A stretch of DNA of 64,000 bases from Cytophagales bacterium (GTDB taxonomy: Bacteria; Bacteroidota; Bacteroidia; Cytophagales; Cyclobacteriaceae). This document shows positions 7,704 to 16,709 of the stretch, in pieces. A program made the translations under genes and the position numbers. Numbering within the stretch: the first letter of the stretch is position 1; the number at the start of each line of letters is the position of its first letter. The stretch spans positions 285,470-349,469 of the forward strand of contig JAFLBR010000006.1 in the NCBI GenBank assembly GCA_017303795.1, written 5' to 3'. The notes beneath the pieces are model-generated. The model saw only the letters and a list, made by a program, of their open reading frames with translations, did no database searches and had not been told where the DNA came from.

Positions 7704-10148
7704 TTACTGACCCTTATCCTTCCCCAACGCTATCTTATAATTATCAGGAGTTCCTGACAATTTCAAATTGATAAACCGAGTGCGTTTTGCATCATCCCGA
7801 TACTGAATCTGGTCCTCCTTTAGAGAATCTGGTTCAACATTTTTGCCAAATAATTTTTGGGCAGCCACCTGCGTTACAAGTTTTAAGGGAATCCGTACAA
7901 AGTATTCCATATTCATATTCAAATCTTGCTTACCTGAAATTTCAATAAAGCCCAAAGTTGAATTGATATTCATGGCTGGTACGGTAAGTACACCATTTAC
8001 AAGATCAAATTTGTTTTGCAGGGTATCGAATCGTACCCGGTTCAGATTTTTATCTTTAAAGAAATCAGACATAGCATCCAGCGCACTATATCGCTCCAGC
8101 CTACCTTTCAAAACCTGTATATCTAAATGAAGTTCTGAATCATCAATGATAGGAACCATGTCGGCATGCATGTGAACTTTACCGGTTAACTTACCACTCA
8201 ACTTGCCATGCAGGTTTTCAGAAATAAGATGGTCTTGCCCAAAGTTTTCAAACTTGAATAACAATTTATCCAGATCAACTTGTTGCACAATCATATTCGG
8301 GCTGAAATAAATCTTATTTCGATCAGAACCATTAAAGTAGCCACTCACTCCTATCTGCCCACCTGCGGCAGCAAGGCTTAATGTATCCACATAGATAAAA
8401 TGATTAGTGGTTGTTCGGGCTTTTACTTTAAAATTGTCGATGAGATAGCGATGATAATTCAAATGACCAATATCAAAATCAAATGTCATATTGGTGAACG
8501 GTACATCGTAAATATTAAAACCAGCTTCATGGTCTTGTGGTGTTGATTTGCCTGCAGGCGGTGGATTATAGTTGAAGAGTTCGTCAAAATCCAGGTGCGA
8601 AGCTTTGAGGGAGAAATGATTATCGCGCTTGCGGATTATGGAATCCGGACCTAGGTAATAATTCAAATCGGCAGTGAACTGCGACTTACCCAACTTACCA
8701 CTAAAATTCTGAATCATGAGATGCTGATCTTCGTAATGAAGCCGGCCTTTGAAATTCTCAAATCGCATCGGATGCACCTTCATACTTGCTTCAACCTTAT
8801 CCAGATTTACATCGGCTGACTTTAGTCCTCTATTAAAATGAAGATCGGCAAAACCATGAAGTTTTAAGTTTTTAAATTCTTCATGACGGTAATCTTCCGG
8901 CACATAATTTTCACCACCATAAGCAAATACATCTTCAAGTTGCAATAGCGCAGAGGTAAGGTTAAATTCAATACGGGTATCACCTTCTGGTTCTGTCAAA
9001 AACCAAAGATCATAATTCTGCAACCTACCATTAAAATGAAAATCACTTTTATCAATCATGCCGGTAAAATCCACTACTCTAAAATCCTGATCATCGACAA
9101 ACACATCGGCATGAAAATCGTGTAGCGTGTGTGGGTAGTGCGTAAGTTTAGCGTACAAGTCTTCAATAAAAAACTCACCCACCGGTAAGTTGGGCGACTC
9201 GGTAAAAGCACGAGCCGAACTATTGAACTTAAGTTTCATGCTTAAGTTTTTGATCTGTTCGTCAATCGGTTTTTTCAGAAGCGTATCACCACTCGTTAAT
9301 TCTTTTACATTCAGCAGTGCTGATTTAATAGTTAGATGTGCCGTTATCGGATTTTTGGTATGATGTAGAATTGCCGGAAGATCGCTGATGTCGGCTGAAA
9401 TAGAAAGATCAGAGTTACCCACTTTTAAATCGAAGCGCTCAATCTTTGCTTCGTGGCCATCCATAGTGGCACGAATATTTACATTACGTACAGGCAAATG
9501 AAAACCGGGAGCCCTGAAAGTAAGGTTCTTTACATCCAGTTCGGTAAAGTACGATTCGTTCAACTTCTCAATACTCTTTTCAGGATTATCCAGATCAACG
9601 ATGTCGTGGAAATTCATGGTAAGCGAAACGTTACCCGACAAATCCTGCAGGTCTTTTATGTTGAGAAACTTGGCCAGAAAGTCGAGATCAAATTCAGAAC
9701 GAACTTTCATTTCAATCTCTGGCGATTCAAAATTTTTAACTGTTAGGTTACCACTAAATATTCCGGCTTCGGGCCGGGCCGAAAAATCAGACAATGAAAA
9801 TTCAGAAGTGGATGCATTCCCCTTTTCTCCGGTAGTAAATTTTCCTTTAAAGAAAAGCTGGTCTAATTTTTTTTGTGATTCTTTATTGTTGAAAAATGCA
9901 TCCTCACAACCAAACTCTGCCAGTACAACTGGGTTATGTCCGTTGGCGGCTTTACCAATTATGGATGCCTCGAAGAAAATTTTACCCGCATTATCGTACC
10001 GTTGCAATGCGGGCGTAAGTTCTTCAGGAGCAAAGGCAAGAAAAAGATCAAAGTTGGGTTTGTTGCCATGAAACCGGATGTCCATATTCATGTCGTCATC
10101 AAAATCAACAGCCCCATCCATCTTAAACAAGGCCCGCTCCAATTGCAA
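7704..10148 (-). CDS. AsmA-like protein, C-terminal piece of a frameshifted gene
   Basis: 814 residues from a TTG, but the frame is open further upstream to about 10200, so the TTG is not a real start. The sequence is a long run of amphipathic beta strands with an AsmA C-terminal-like region (SALDAMSDFFKDKNLNRVRFDTL and MNMEYFVRIPLKLV). AsmA-family proteins anchor in the inner membrane and reach through the periplasm, with roles in lipid transport to the outer membrane. Removing two bases from the (GT)5 run at 10199-10208 joins this piece to the N-terminal piece at 10193-10867, giving one protein of about 1053 residues (visible join FDLHTQLDFDQQ). The C-terminal end looks complete. Confidence 0.75.
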   Translation of the reverse strand: MQLERALFKMDGAVDFDDDMNMDIRFHGNKPNFDLFLAFAPEELTPALQRYDNAGKIFFEASIIGKAANGHNPVVLAEFGCEDAFFNNKESQKKLDQLFFKGKFTTGEKGNASTSEFSLSDFSARPEAGIFSGNLTVKNFESPEIEMKVRSEFDLDFLAKFLNIKDLQDLSGNVSLTMNFHDIVDLDNPEKSIEKLNESYFTELDVKNLTFRAPGFHLPVRNVNIRATMDGHEAKIERFDLKVGNSDLSISADISDLPAILHHTKNPITAHLTIKSALLNVKELTSGDTLLKKPIDEQIKNLSMKLKFNSSARAFTESPNLPVGEFFIEDLYAKLTHYPHTLHDFHADVFVDDQDFRVVDFTGMIDKSDFHFNGRLQNYDLWFLTEPEGDTRIEFNLTSALLQLEDVFAYGGENYVPEDYRHEEFKNLKLHGFADLHFNRGLKSADVNLDKVEASMKVHPMRFENFKGRLHYEDQHLMIQNFSGKLGKSQFTADLNYYLGPDSIIRKRDNHFSLKASHLDFDELFNYNPPPAGKSTPQDHEAGFNIYDVPFTNMTFDFDIGHLNYHRYLIDNFKVKARTTTNHFIYVDTLSLAAAGGQIGVSGYFNGSDRNKIYFSPNMIVQQVDLDKLLFKFENFGQDHLISENLHGKLSGKLTGKVHMHADMVPIIDDSELHLDIQVLKGRLERYSALDAMSDFFKDKNLNRVRFDTLQNKFDLVNGVLTVPAMNINSTLGFIEISGKQDLNMNMEYFVRIPLKLVTQVAAQKLFGKNVEPDSLKEDQIQYRDDAKRTRFINLKLSGTPDNYKIALGKDKGQ

Positions 10149-10192
10149 CTCTGAAGGTTGAATGGTTAGTATTTGTGTTTGCTGATCAAAAT

Positions 10193-10867
10193 CTAACTGT
10201 GTGTGTGTAAATCAAAATGTTTGTGTTTGGCAAATGTAGTATCCCCATTCAGCAGGACATTCATTTCAAAGCGGGTATCAAGTTTCACCAATACATGATT
10301 CTGGTCGGCTTTAAAACGTGATTGTGCGTCCTGTATAAAAGCGTCAATCAACAGGCTATCACTCTCGTTGATTTTTAATACATGAACATTGTTAAGTTCG
10401 ATCGCTTTTATATCGAGGTGGAACTCGGCTGCTGGATCAGAAACTTCTTCCTTTCCTGATAAGGCATTCGTGATGTTAAAACTTCCATCCGCATGTTGTA
10501 CCAGTTTAATGGCCCCATCTTTTACCCGAATAACTTTTATATCCATCTTACCTTGAATAATGGTAAGCAGATCGAACCCCAGGTACACATCGGCTACTTC
10601 AAGCAGCGCGGCCCCGGTCTTGTTCTTGTTTTCATAAATTTTTACGTGATCCAGATCGATGGAAACGTAAGGAAAGTTAGTGAAGGGTGAGATGTGACTA
10701 TCCTGAATTTCGAGTTCGCCTGCAAAATCACGATTAGCAGTATCAATCAATTGTTGTACAATGGTGTCTTGCTTCCAGTATAGCACGGCTACCAAAACTC
10801 CAAATAGAATTACCGGAATCAGAACTACAGAGAGCAGAATCCTTTTCCAGATTTTTTTACGTTTCAT
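10193..10867 (-). CDS. AsmA-like protein, N-terminal piece of a frameshifted gene
   Basis: 224 residues from ATG 10867. A basic start (MKRKKIWKRILL) is followed by one membrane helix (about 10-32) and then the typical AsmA N-terminal motif region (NRDFAGELEIQDSHISPFTNFPYVSIDLDHV in part). The frame ends at a TAG (10193-10195) just after the (GT)5 run, while the next frame continues the same protein family for 814 more residues. As it stands, the product would be a membrane-anchored stub. The start lies two bases after the DoxX stop, so the genes are likely in one operon. Confidence 0.75.
   Translation of the reverse strand: MKRKKIWKRILLSVVLIPVILFGVLVAVLYWKQDTIVQQLIDTANRDFAGELEIQDSHISPFTNFPYVSIDLDHVKIYENKNKTGAALLEVADVYLGFDLLTIIQGKMDIKVIRVKDGAIKLVQHADGSFNITNALSGKEEVSDPAAEFHLDIKAIELNNVHVLKINESDSLLIDAFIQDAQSRFKADQNHVLVKLDTRFEMNVLLNGDTTFAKHKHFDLHTHS
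10199..10208. repeat. (GT)5 dinucleotide run at AsmA frameshift
   Basis: Five GT units (CA on the coding strand) lie exactly where the AsmA-like frame breaks. Four units would restore one continuous reading frame across 7704-10867. Slipped-strand replication at such a run could switch the gene, and base-calling error is the alternative. Confidence 0.85.
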
Positions 10868-10869
10868 TA

Positions 10870-11283
10870 TTACTGTTGATTGCGTTTGAATAAACCATCA
10901 ACACTCCAGGCACCGGGACCGGTAAAGAAAAACAACACCCCAAATAACACAAACATAAACGGATGCTGGTCTTCATACCAGAAGCGGCCATGACCAACAA
11001 AAAAAGTAATGTAGGCTAATGTGCCCGCGGCTATCAATCCACCCAACCGTGTAAAAAGACCCAATGTTAACAGTACACCCGAAATAAATTCCGATGCCTT
11101 GCCGAGGTAAACCAAAAACTCTCCTGCGCCTCCATTAAAATTTTCCCATGTTAAATAACTCTGCATGGTTTCTCTATCAAAAACTTCCAGCCCATGGTAA
11201 GCCATCAACAAACCCACTGCTATGCGAATAATGGCAATTGCCTTATCGGGATAAATTGGCGTGGATGAAAAGAGTTTTTTCAT
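10870..11283 (-). CDS. DoxX family membrane protein
   Basis: 137 residues with four membrane helices. The pattern IIRIAVGLLMAYHG, GKASEFISGVLLTLGLFTRLGG and a final helix before FTGPGAWSVD is that of DoxX/SURF4-like proteins. The family is linked to quinone or thiol redox functions in some organisms, but the biochemical role of stand-alone bacterial members is unsettled. The gene lies 8 bases from the lipoprotein upstream and 2 bases from the AsmA-like gene downstream, all on the minus strand. Confidence 0.85.
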   Translation of the reverse strand: MKKLFSSTPIYPDKAIAIIRIAVGLLMAYHGLEVFDRETMQSYLTWENFNGGAGEFLVYLGKASEFISGVLLTLGLFTRLGGLIAAGTLAYITFFVGHGRFWYEDQHPFMFVLFGVLFFFTGPGAWSVDGLFKRNQQ

Positions 11284-11291
11284 TGATTATT

Positions 11292-11924
11292 TTAATAAAA
11301 TTCAAAAAACACCACATCCGACCTACCATAAATCTGTTTTACTTCACCTAAGTCGTTTGCTAAAGAACATTTGAACTCAAGTTCTCCCTTGATATAAAAA
11401 GTATTGAATCCTAAAAACTTACTATACTCTTCGATTACATTTAGATTAGTAATATTAAGTTCAGCGTTTATCTGCTCTTTATAACTTGACGTCCAAACTT
11501 CCTTATTTGACAGATCGCTCATATTCTCCATATAAATTATTGAATAGGTTGGGCTAACAATTTGATGGAAGCAGGTAAAACATTCATATTGATCTCGATC
11601 AACTATTGATACTGCTTGACCGTATGTTGGCATAAGGTGTTGCATTATTTCTATAGCTTTTTCTGCTTTCAGTTTTGGAGTTGTTTGAATGTTGATGAGA
11701 TTTCTCAGCGAATCTGAGCTTAGTATATGATTACCAAAAAAGATTGAATTATCTTCTTCGCCTTCCAGAGAAAAATAATCACCTACTGCATAACCATCAA
11801 TATTAACAAATAGCATATTAACTCCATCAATTGTTACGCTTGCCTTCGATTTTGGTTTAACTTCCTCATCATTACAGGAAATAGCAAGGGCAAATATGAA
11901 AATTAAGCTCCTTGAGAAACTCAT
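11292..11924 (-). CDS. hypothetical lipoprotein
   Basis: 210 residues with a lipoprotein signal peptide and lipobox ALAISC (Cys about residue 17), so probably anchored to the outer or inner membrane. The mature part has no motif I recognise. It includes a CFTCF segment with two cysteines and several Ser/Asn-rich loops. AT content is a little higher than in neighbours, with many aat/ata codons, suggesting a less conserved or more recently gained gene. The start is two bases after the cyclophilin stop. Confidence 0.6.
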   Translation of the reverse strand: MSFSRSLIFIFALAISCNDEEVKPKSKASVTIDGVNMLFVNIDGYAVGDYFSLEGEEDNSIFFGNHILSSDSLRNLINIQTTPKLKAEKAIEIMQHLMPTYGQAVSIVDRDQYECFTCFHQIVSPTYSIIYMENMSDLSNKEVWTSSYKEQINAELNITNLNVIEEYSKFLGFNTFYIKGELEFKCSLANDLGEVKQIYGRSDVVFFEFY

Positions 11925-11926
11925 AA

Positions 11927-12670
11927 TTATTTTGATTTAGACTTACGTGGTACTTTTAAAACAAACATTTTCATGCGCACATCCTCCAAAGGTCTGTCTG
12001 CAGGATTGGTTTTGCTTGTCGCGATTTTATCTAACACATCAAAGCCTGTAATCAATTCACCAAAAACTGTATAGCCACCATCCAGGTGTGGTGTTCCGCC
12101 CTCTGTTGTATAAAGTTTTTTCTGCGTGTCGTTGAGGGTAAGATTTCGCTGAACTATTGTACTATCTAATTGCGTTGTGCGCCAGGCTGGGCGTTGCACA
12201 ATGTAAAACTGACAATTGCTACTGGCCTTTTCAGGATTGTTATCGCGGGCTGCAGCCAATGCACCACGTCTATGGTAAATACCTTGCTCCGTTCTAAACT
12301 CAGCGGCAATTCTTTCGCCTGGTGCCGAGCCACCGCCCAACCTATCGCTATCGGTAGCTTTCTTACTGGTCGGGTCGCCCCCCTGAATCATAAAATTATT
12401 GATAACCCGATGAAACAAAAGACTATCGTAAAAACCAGCTTTAACTTTTGCCGCAAAGTTATCGCGATGAAGGGGTGTTTCGTTAAACAATTTAACCACC
12501 AGATTACCATAGTTGGTTAAAATCAATATCCGGTACGTGTCATCTTGTTTAAACTGCTTTTGATACTTTTTGATTTCCGCTACTTCATCTTTCGATAACG
12601 ACCTGAAATACTTTGGCTTACTGCAAGAACTTACCAGCAGTAGAATTAAGGCTAAACCAATTAAACGCAT
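11927..12670 (-). CDS. cyclophilin-type peptidylprolyl isomerase lipoprotein
   Basis: 247 residues with lipobox VSSC (Cys about residue 16). The cyclophilin core is clear: LLFHRVINNFMIQGGD holds the catalytic Arg and Phe, followed by GGTPHLDGGYTVFGELITGFDVLDKIA. It catalyses cis-trans isomerisation of prolyl bonds and, from the lipobox, acts in the periplasm on exported proteins. A long insertion after the QFYIVQ strand (about residues 165-190) is common in Bacteroidota members. A possible -7 box TATTTTTG lies at 12727-12734 on the minus strand, with no good -33. Confidence 0.9.
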   Translation of the reverse strand: MRLIGLALILLLVSSCSKPKYFRSLSKDEVAEIKKYQKQFKQDDTYRILILTNYGNLVVKLFNETPLHRDNFAAKVKAGFYDSLLFHRVINNFMIQGGDPTSKKATDSDRLGGGSAPGERIAAEFRTEQGIYHRRGALAAARDNNPEKASSNCQFYIVQRPAWRTTQLDSTIVQRNLTLNDTQKKLYTTEGGTPHLDGGYTVFGELITGFDVLDKIATSKTNPADRPLEDVRMKMFVLKVPRKSKSK

Positions 12671-12801
12671 ACGAATTTTTAGTCAATAAAATCAAACTAA
12701 AAGTAATCAAAAAAACATGTCGGGTACAAAAATATTAAGCTTATGCCAACTACCTTTTAGGTATGGTACGTATAGACGTGCAACTTTAATCTAACACCCT
12801 T

Positions 12802-13755
12802 ATGGAAGTATTCGAAGTTCTGCTGGTACTGGTTTTTGGACTAGGCCTTCTCCTCATGTTTACCATGTTCGTTACCGTGAAACAAGGTACCATTGCCGTG
12901 GTAACCATTTTTGGAAAGTACAGACGCATTATGCGGCCGGGTTTAAATATGCGCATCCCGGTAATCGAGAAAATTCTCACCCGTATTTCCATTCAAAATC
13001 AATCTGTTGAACTTGAGTTTCAGGCCACCACCATCGACCAGGCCAACGTAAACTTCAAAGCCATGCTCTTGTTTTCGGTTTTGAATCAACATGAAGAAAC
13101 CATTAAAAATGTGGCCTTTAAATTTATGGATGAGCAAAGTTTTATGACAGCCCTCATCCGTACCATCGAAGGCTCTATCCGTAGTTTTGTAGCTACCAAA
13201 AAACAATCTGAAATTCTTTCCCTTCGTACCGAGATTGTACTGGAAGTAAAGAGTCAACTCGATCATACCTTGGAAGATTGGGGTTATCATTTGCACGATC
13301 TTCAACTTAATGATATTGCATTCGATGAAACCATTATGAAATCAATGGCGAAAGTAGTGGCTTCCAATAACCTGCGGGCGGCTGCCGAAAATGAAGGCCA
13401 TGCTTTGCTGATTACCAAAACCAAAGCAGCTGAAGCCGATGGTAACGCGATTAAGATTGCTGCCGAAGCCGAAAAAATTGCAGCGCAGTTGCGCGGTCAG
13501 GGTGTGGCGTTATTCCGCGAAGAAGTATCAAAAGGTATGGCGCAGGCGGCAAAAGAAATGCAAAGCGCGCATCTCGATTCATCTTTTATCTTATTCTCGA
13601 TGTGGACAGAAGCCATCCGTCACTTTGCTGAACACGGAAAAGGAAATACCATTTTTCTGGATGGTTCCAGCGACAGCATGAAGCGAACCATGCAGGAACT
13701 GATGTCGATAAGCAAGGGTGGTTTACCTATTGAAGAAAAACAAAAGCCGGCTTAA
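12802..13755 (+). CDS. SPFH/band-7 domain membrane protein
   Basis: 317 residues. One N-terminal membrane helix (about 3-25) is followed by a band-7/SPFH domain (TVKQGTIAVVTIFGKYRRIMRPGLNMRIPVIEK in part) and a long Ala/Glu/Lys-rich helical region (about 190-260) typical of stomatin/flotillin-like proteins, which form membrane-associated oligomers. It is monocistronic, divergent from the cyclophilin gene and convergent with the CBS gene, with a shared terminator at its stop codon. The exact role is unknown, but quality control or organisation of the inner membrane is usual. Confidence 0.85.
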   Translation: MEVFEVLLVLVFGLGLLLMFTMFVTVKQGTIAVVTIFGKYRRIMRPGLNMRIPVIEKILTRISIQNQSVELEFQATTIDQANVNFKAMLLFSVLNQHEETIKNVAFKFMDEQSFMTALIRTIEGSIRSFVATKKQSEILSLRTEIVLEVKSQLDHTLEDWGYHLHDLQLNDIAFDETIMKSMAKVVASNNLRAAAENEGHALLITKTKAAEADGNAIKIAAEAEKIAAQLRGQGVALFREEVSKGMAQAAKEMQSAHLDSSFILFSMWTEAIRHFAEHGKGNTIFLDGSSDSMKRTMQELMSISKGGLPIEEKQKPA

Positions 13756-13771
13756 ACCGGCTTTTTCTTTT
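13742..13771. terminator. bidirectional Rho-independent terminator
   Basis: Stem AAAAGCCGG / CCGGCTTTT (13742-13750 with 13757-13765) and loop CTTAAA, followed on the plus strand by a T-rich run. On the minus strand the matching A run gives a T tract as well. It overlaps the stop codon of the band-7 gene and reaches the stop of the convergent CBS gene, so it should end both transcripts. Confidence 0.85.
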
Positions 13772-14243
13772 AACCACCCCAGGTTGTGGGGCTTATTGAT
13801 TTAGCGGCTCGCAGAATATCAATCCTGCTCACCTGCCCTATTAACACACCGTTTTCTACAACCGGCATTCTTCGTATAGGTGAGTTTAAGAACTCCGTTG
13901 CTGCTTCTACTACATTGTTTTCGGGCGACATGGTTTTAACATCGCGGGTCATATAATCCGAAACCTTGGGTTCGCTATGCGGTTGATTATGATAAGCCTG
14001 ATCCACAATAATGCGCAGGCAATCGCGCTCAGAAATAATGCCCACAAGTTTTCGGTTTTCATCTAACACGGGCGCCCCTGAAATTCGTTTTTCAATAAAG
14101 ATGTTAATCACTTCATTAATAGATTGATCGGGCCGCACCGTTACCAGGTTGTGCTGTTGCACCATGTACTTTACAATGGATTCGTACTTGGGCAAGCCAC
14201 CATTGAGCTGCTCCTTCGACTTGATTTCTGGTTTAAAATTCAT
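13770..14243 (-). CDS. CBS-domain pair protein
   Basis: 157 residues made almost wholly of two CBS domains (about 28-85 and 92-150), each with the typical pattern (SINEVINIFIEKRISGAPVLDE; VVEAATEFLNSPIRRMPVVEN). CBS pairs bind adenosine nucleotides and act as energy or ligand sensors. No catalytic domain is fused, so the partner is unknown. It converges on the band-7 gene with a shared terminator. Confidence 0.88.
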   Translation of the reverse strand: MNFKPEIKSKEQLNGGLPKYESIVKYMVQQHNLVTVRPDQSINEVINIFIEKRISGAPVLDENRKLVGIISERDCLRIIVDQAYHNQPHSEPKVSDYMTRDVKTMSPENNVVEAATEFLNSPIRRMPVVENGVLIGQVSRIDILRAAKSISPTTWGG

Positions 14244-14405
14244 GGGAGGTAGATTTTAGGTTAAAGAAATGTAAGTATTTAACCTGTAACTTGAAAGCCT
14301 TACCCGTTTGGCTTCCCGAAAAGGGCTTTTAATGCTGTATTAATCGCGCTTCGGTACACGTTAAAAATTGATTATTTTTAAAAACCAAGGTTAACACTAC
14401 ACACT

Positions 14406-16709
14406 ATGATCGACTCACCCATTGTAAAAAACAACCCCAAACTTCTGGTATTCGTACCCTTGTTCTATACGGTATGGTCCGATTCCATCCTTACACCCAG
14501 CGAAATCTCCGTATTGGAAGGTTTGCTTACTTCGCAAGACTGGCTGAGCGAACAAGAGCGCAAATTTCTATTATCTAAAATAGATCCCAAGCAACCGCCA
14601 TCTGTGGATGAACTGAATACATGGAAAACAGCCATAGCTCAGGTAACCCAACAATCACAAACAAAAGAAACCTTAGTTAACCTTGGCATTCGGTTGGCAA
14701 GCCTGCAAGGTAATGGCACTGTAAGCGAAACATTGGATAAAGCGCGACCCGCTCTTGCCAGGATTGAAGGCATACTCGGATTCATCAGCCATGAAGCCAT
14801 CTTTAATTTTCAAGCCGGGCATAAAACCATTACATCCGAACAATCTACGCAACGTAATTTTGATGTAGCTGAAATGACCCGCATTCTGGATGGCCATCAG
14901 GCAGCGATTATCAATAAAGTAAAAACATTACTAAGCGATCCGGAATTTACATACGTAGGCCCTGGTGATCTTGATCTCTATCGCAAGCAGGTATTGCAGT
15001 GGTGTAAGTTTCTTGCCGATCAGGGTTATGGTGCAATGGCTTATCCCAAAGAACATGGCGGGCAAGGCGATATGGCTGCATATTTCGCCATTATGGAAAC
15101 CTTAAGCTATCACGACCTGAGCATGGTGATAAAGTTTGGCGTTCAGTTTGGACTATGGGGCATGAGTGTTTATTTCCTGGGCACAGAAAAGCATCATGCC
15201 AAATACCTGAAGGATATAGGAACATTGGAACTACCCGGCTGCTTCGCCATGACGGAAACTAATCATGGTTCGAATGTAAAAGGAATTGAAACAACAGCTA
15301 CTTACGATCACGCTACCAAAACGTTTAACATCCACACTCCTTTCGAACTTGCCCGCAAAGAATACATTGGCAACGCAGCGTGCCATGGTCAAATGGCTAC
15401 CGTGTTTGCCAAGTTGATTATTGATGGTCAGGATTATGGGGTGAGTGCATTTGTAGTTCCCTTACGGGACAAGAAAGGAAAACTACACCCCGGTGTAAAG
15501 ATTAAAGACTGCGGCCGTAAGATGGGATTAAACGGAGTTGATAATGGTGTAATCTATTTCGATCATGTGGTTATTCCAAAAGAGAATATGCTTGATCGGT
15601 TTTCATCAGTAAGTGAAGCTGGAAAGTTTGAAAGTCCGATCTCAAGCGATAACCGAAGATTCTTTACCATGTTAGGTACGTTGGTGGGTGGTCGCATTGG
15701 TATTCCGCGTTCGGGTAACAGTGCCTCTAAATCAGGTTTAACCATTGCCATTCGCTATGGCGATCAGCGTAGGCAGTTTGGCCCTGAAGGCGGTACTGAA
15801 GTTCCGATTTTAAATTACAGAACACATCAACGTAGGTTAATGCCTTTGTTGGCCAATACGTATGCCTTGCATTTTGCCTTACAACATTTAACAGAGCGTT
15901 TCCTTAATCGCACCGAAGAAGAAATGCAGGAGATTGAAGCGTTGGCTGCTGGGCTTAAATCATTCGCTACATGGAATACAACCGCTACATTACAGGAATG
16001 CCGCGAAGCCTGCGGTGGTAAAGGTTATCTATCAGAAAACAGAATTGAAGTATTAAAGAACGATACCGATGTTTATACCACTTTTGAAGGCGACAACACC
16101 GTGTTGATGCAATTAGTAGCCAAAAGCAGGCTCACCGAATTCCGACAGGAGTTTGCCAACATGAATGTGTTTACCATTTTGAATTATGTAGCTGAAAAAG
16201 CAAAGACAGGCATTACCGAAATGAACCCGATTACGGTGCGCAATACCGATGAAGCCCATCTACTCGATCCTGAATTTCAACTCAACGCATTTAAATATCG
16301 CGAGCGCGACATCTTAACTTCTGCAGCCAAAAGATTGAAGCGCCATATAGACAGTGGCATGGATAGTTTTGATGCCTTCAATGTAAGCCAACATCATTTG
16401 GTGCAAGTTGGTTTTGCCTACATCGAACGGATTATTCTGGAACAGTTTATTGAACAGATTAATAAAACCAGCAATGCAGGTTGCAAGGCAACACTCAAGA
16501 AACTATGCGATCTCTTTGCGCTTTCGCAAATAGATAAAAACAAAGGTTGGTACCTGGAGCAAGGCTATATGGAAGGCGTTAAGACCAAAGCCATTCGTAA
16601 AATGGTAAACCAACTCTGTTGGGAAATCCGACAAGACGCGGTTCCGCTTACCGATGCATTCAATATTCCTGAAAGTTGCCTCGCAGCACCTATTGCAGTT
16701 AGAAGTTAA
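14406..16709 (+). CDS. acyl-CoA oxidase/dehydrogenase family enzyme
   Basis: 767 residues, longer than ordinary acyl-CoA dehydrogenases (about 380) and close to peroxisomal acyl-CoA oxidases (about 660-700). Motifs support this: CFAMTETNHGSNVKG in the FAD/substrate region, the GNAACHGQMATVFAKL segment, and a late CGGKGYLSENRIEVLKNDTDVYTTFEGDN block. It should introduce the trans-2 double bond in acyl-CoA during beta-oxidation, with FAD. Whether electrons go to oxygen or to an electron-transfer flavoprotein cannot be told. An N-terminal domain of about 120 residues precedes the oxidase fold. The stop overlaps the convergent T9SS gene by four bases. Confidence 0.85.
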   Translation: MIDSPIVKNNPKLLVFVPLFYTVWSDSILTPSEISVLEGLLTSQDWLSEQERKFLLSKIDPKQPPSVDELNTWKTAIAQVTQQSQTKETLVNLGIRLASLQGNGTVSETLDKARPALARIEGILGFISHEAIFNFQAGHKTITSEQSTQRNFDVAEMTRILDGHQAAIINKVKTLLSDPEFTYVGPGDLDLYRKQVLQWCKFLADQGYGAMAYPKEHGGQGDMAAYFAIMETLSYHDLSMVIKFGVQFGLWGMSVYFLGTEKHHAKYLKDIGTLELPGCFAMTETNHGSNVKGIETTATYDHATKTFNIHTPFELARKEYIGNAACHGQMATVFAKLIIDGQDYGVSAFVVPLRDKKGKLHPGVKIKDCGRKMGLNGVDNGVIYFDHVVIPKENMLDRFSSVSEAGKFESPISSDNRRFFTMLGTLVGGRIGIPRSGNSASKSGLTIAIRYGDQRRQFGPEGGTEVPILNYRTHQRRLMPLLANTYALHFALQHLTERFLNRTEEEMQEIEALAAGLKSFATWNTTATLQECREACGGKGYLSENRIEVLKNDTDVYTTFEGDNTVLMQLVAKSRLTEFRQEFANMNVFTILNYVAEKAKTGITEMNPITVRNTDEAHLLDPEFQLNAFKYRERDILTSAAKRLKRHIDSGMDSFDAFNVSQHHLVQVGFAYIERIILEQFIEQINKTSNAGCKATLKKLCDLFALSQIDKNKGWYLEQGYMEGVKTKAIRKMVNQLCWEIRQDAVPLTDAFNIPESCLAAPIAVRS

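Noticed and set aside
14290-14335. Hairpin-like AAAGCC ... GGGCTTT upstream of the acyl-CoA oxidase gene
   Set aside because: The arms are short and no T run or known riboswitch pattern was seen.
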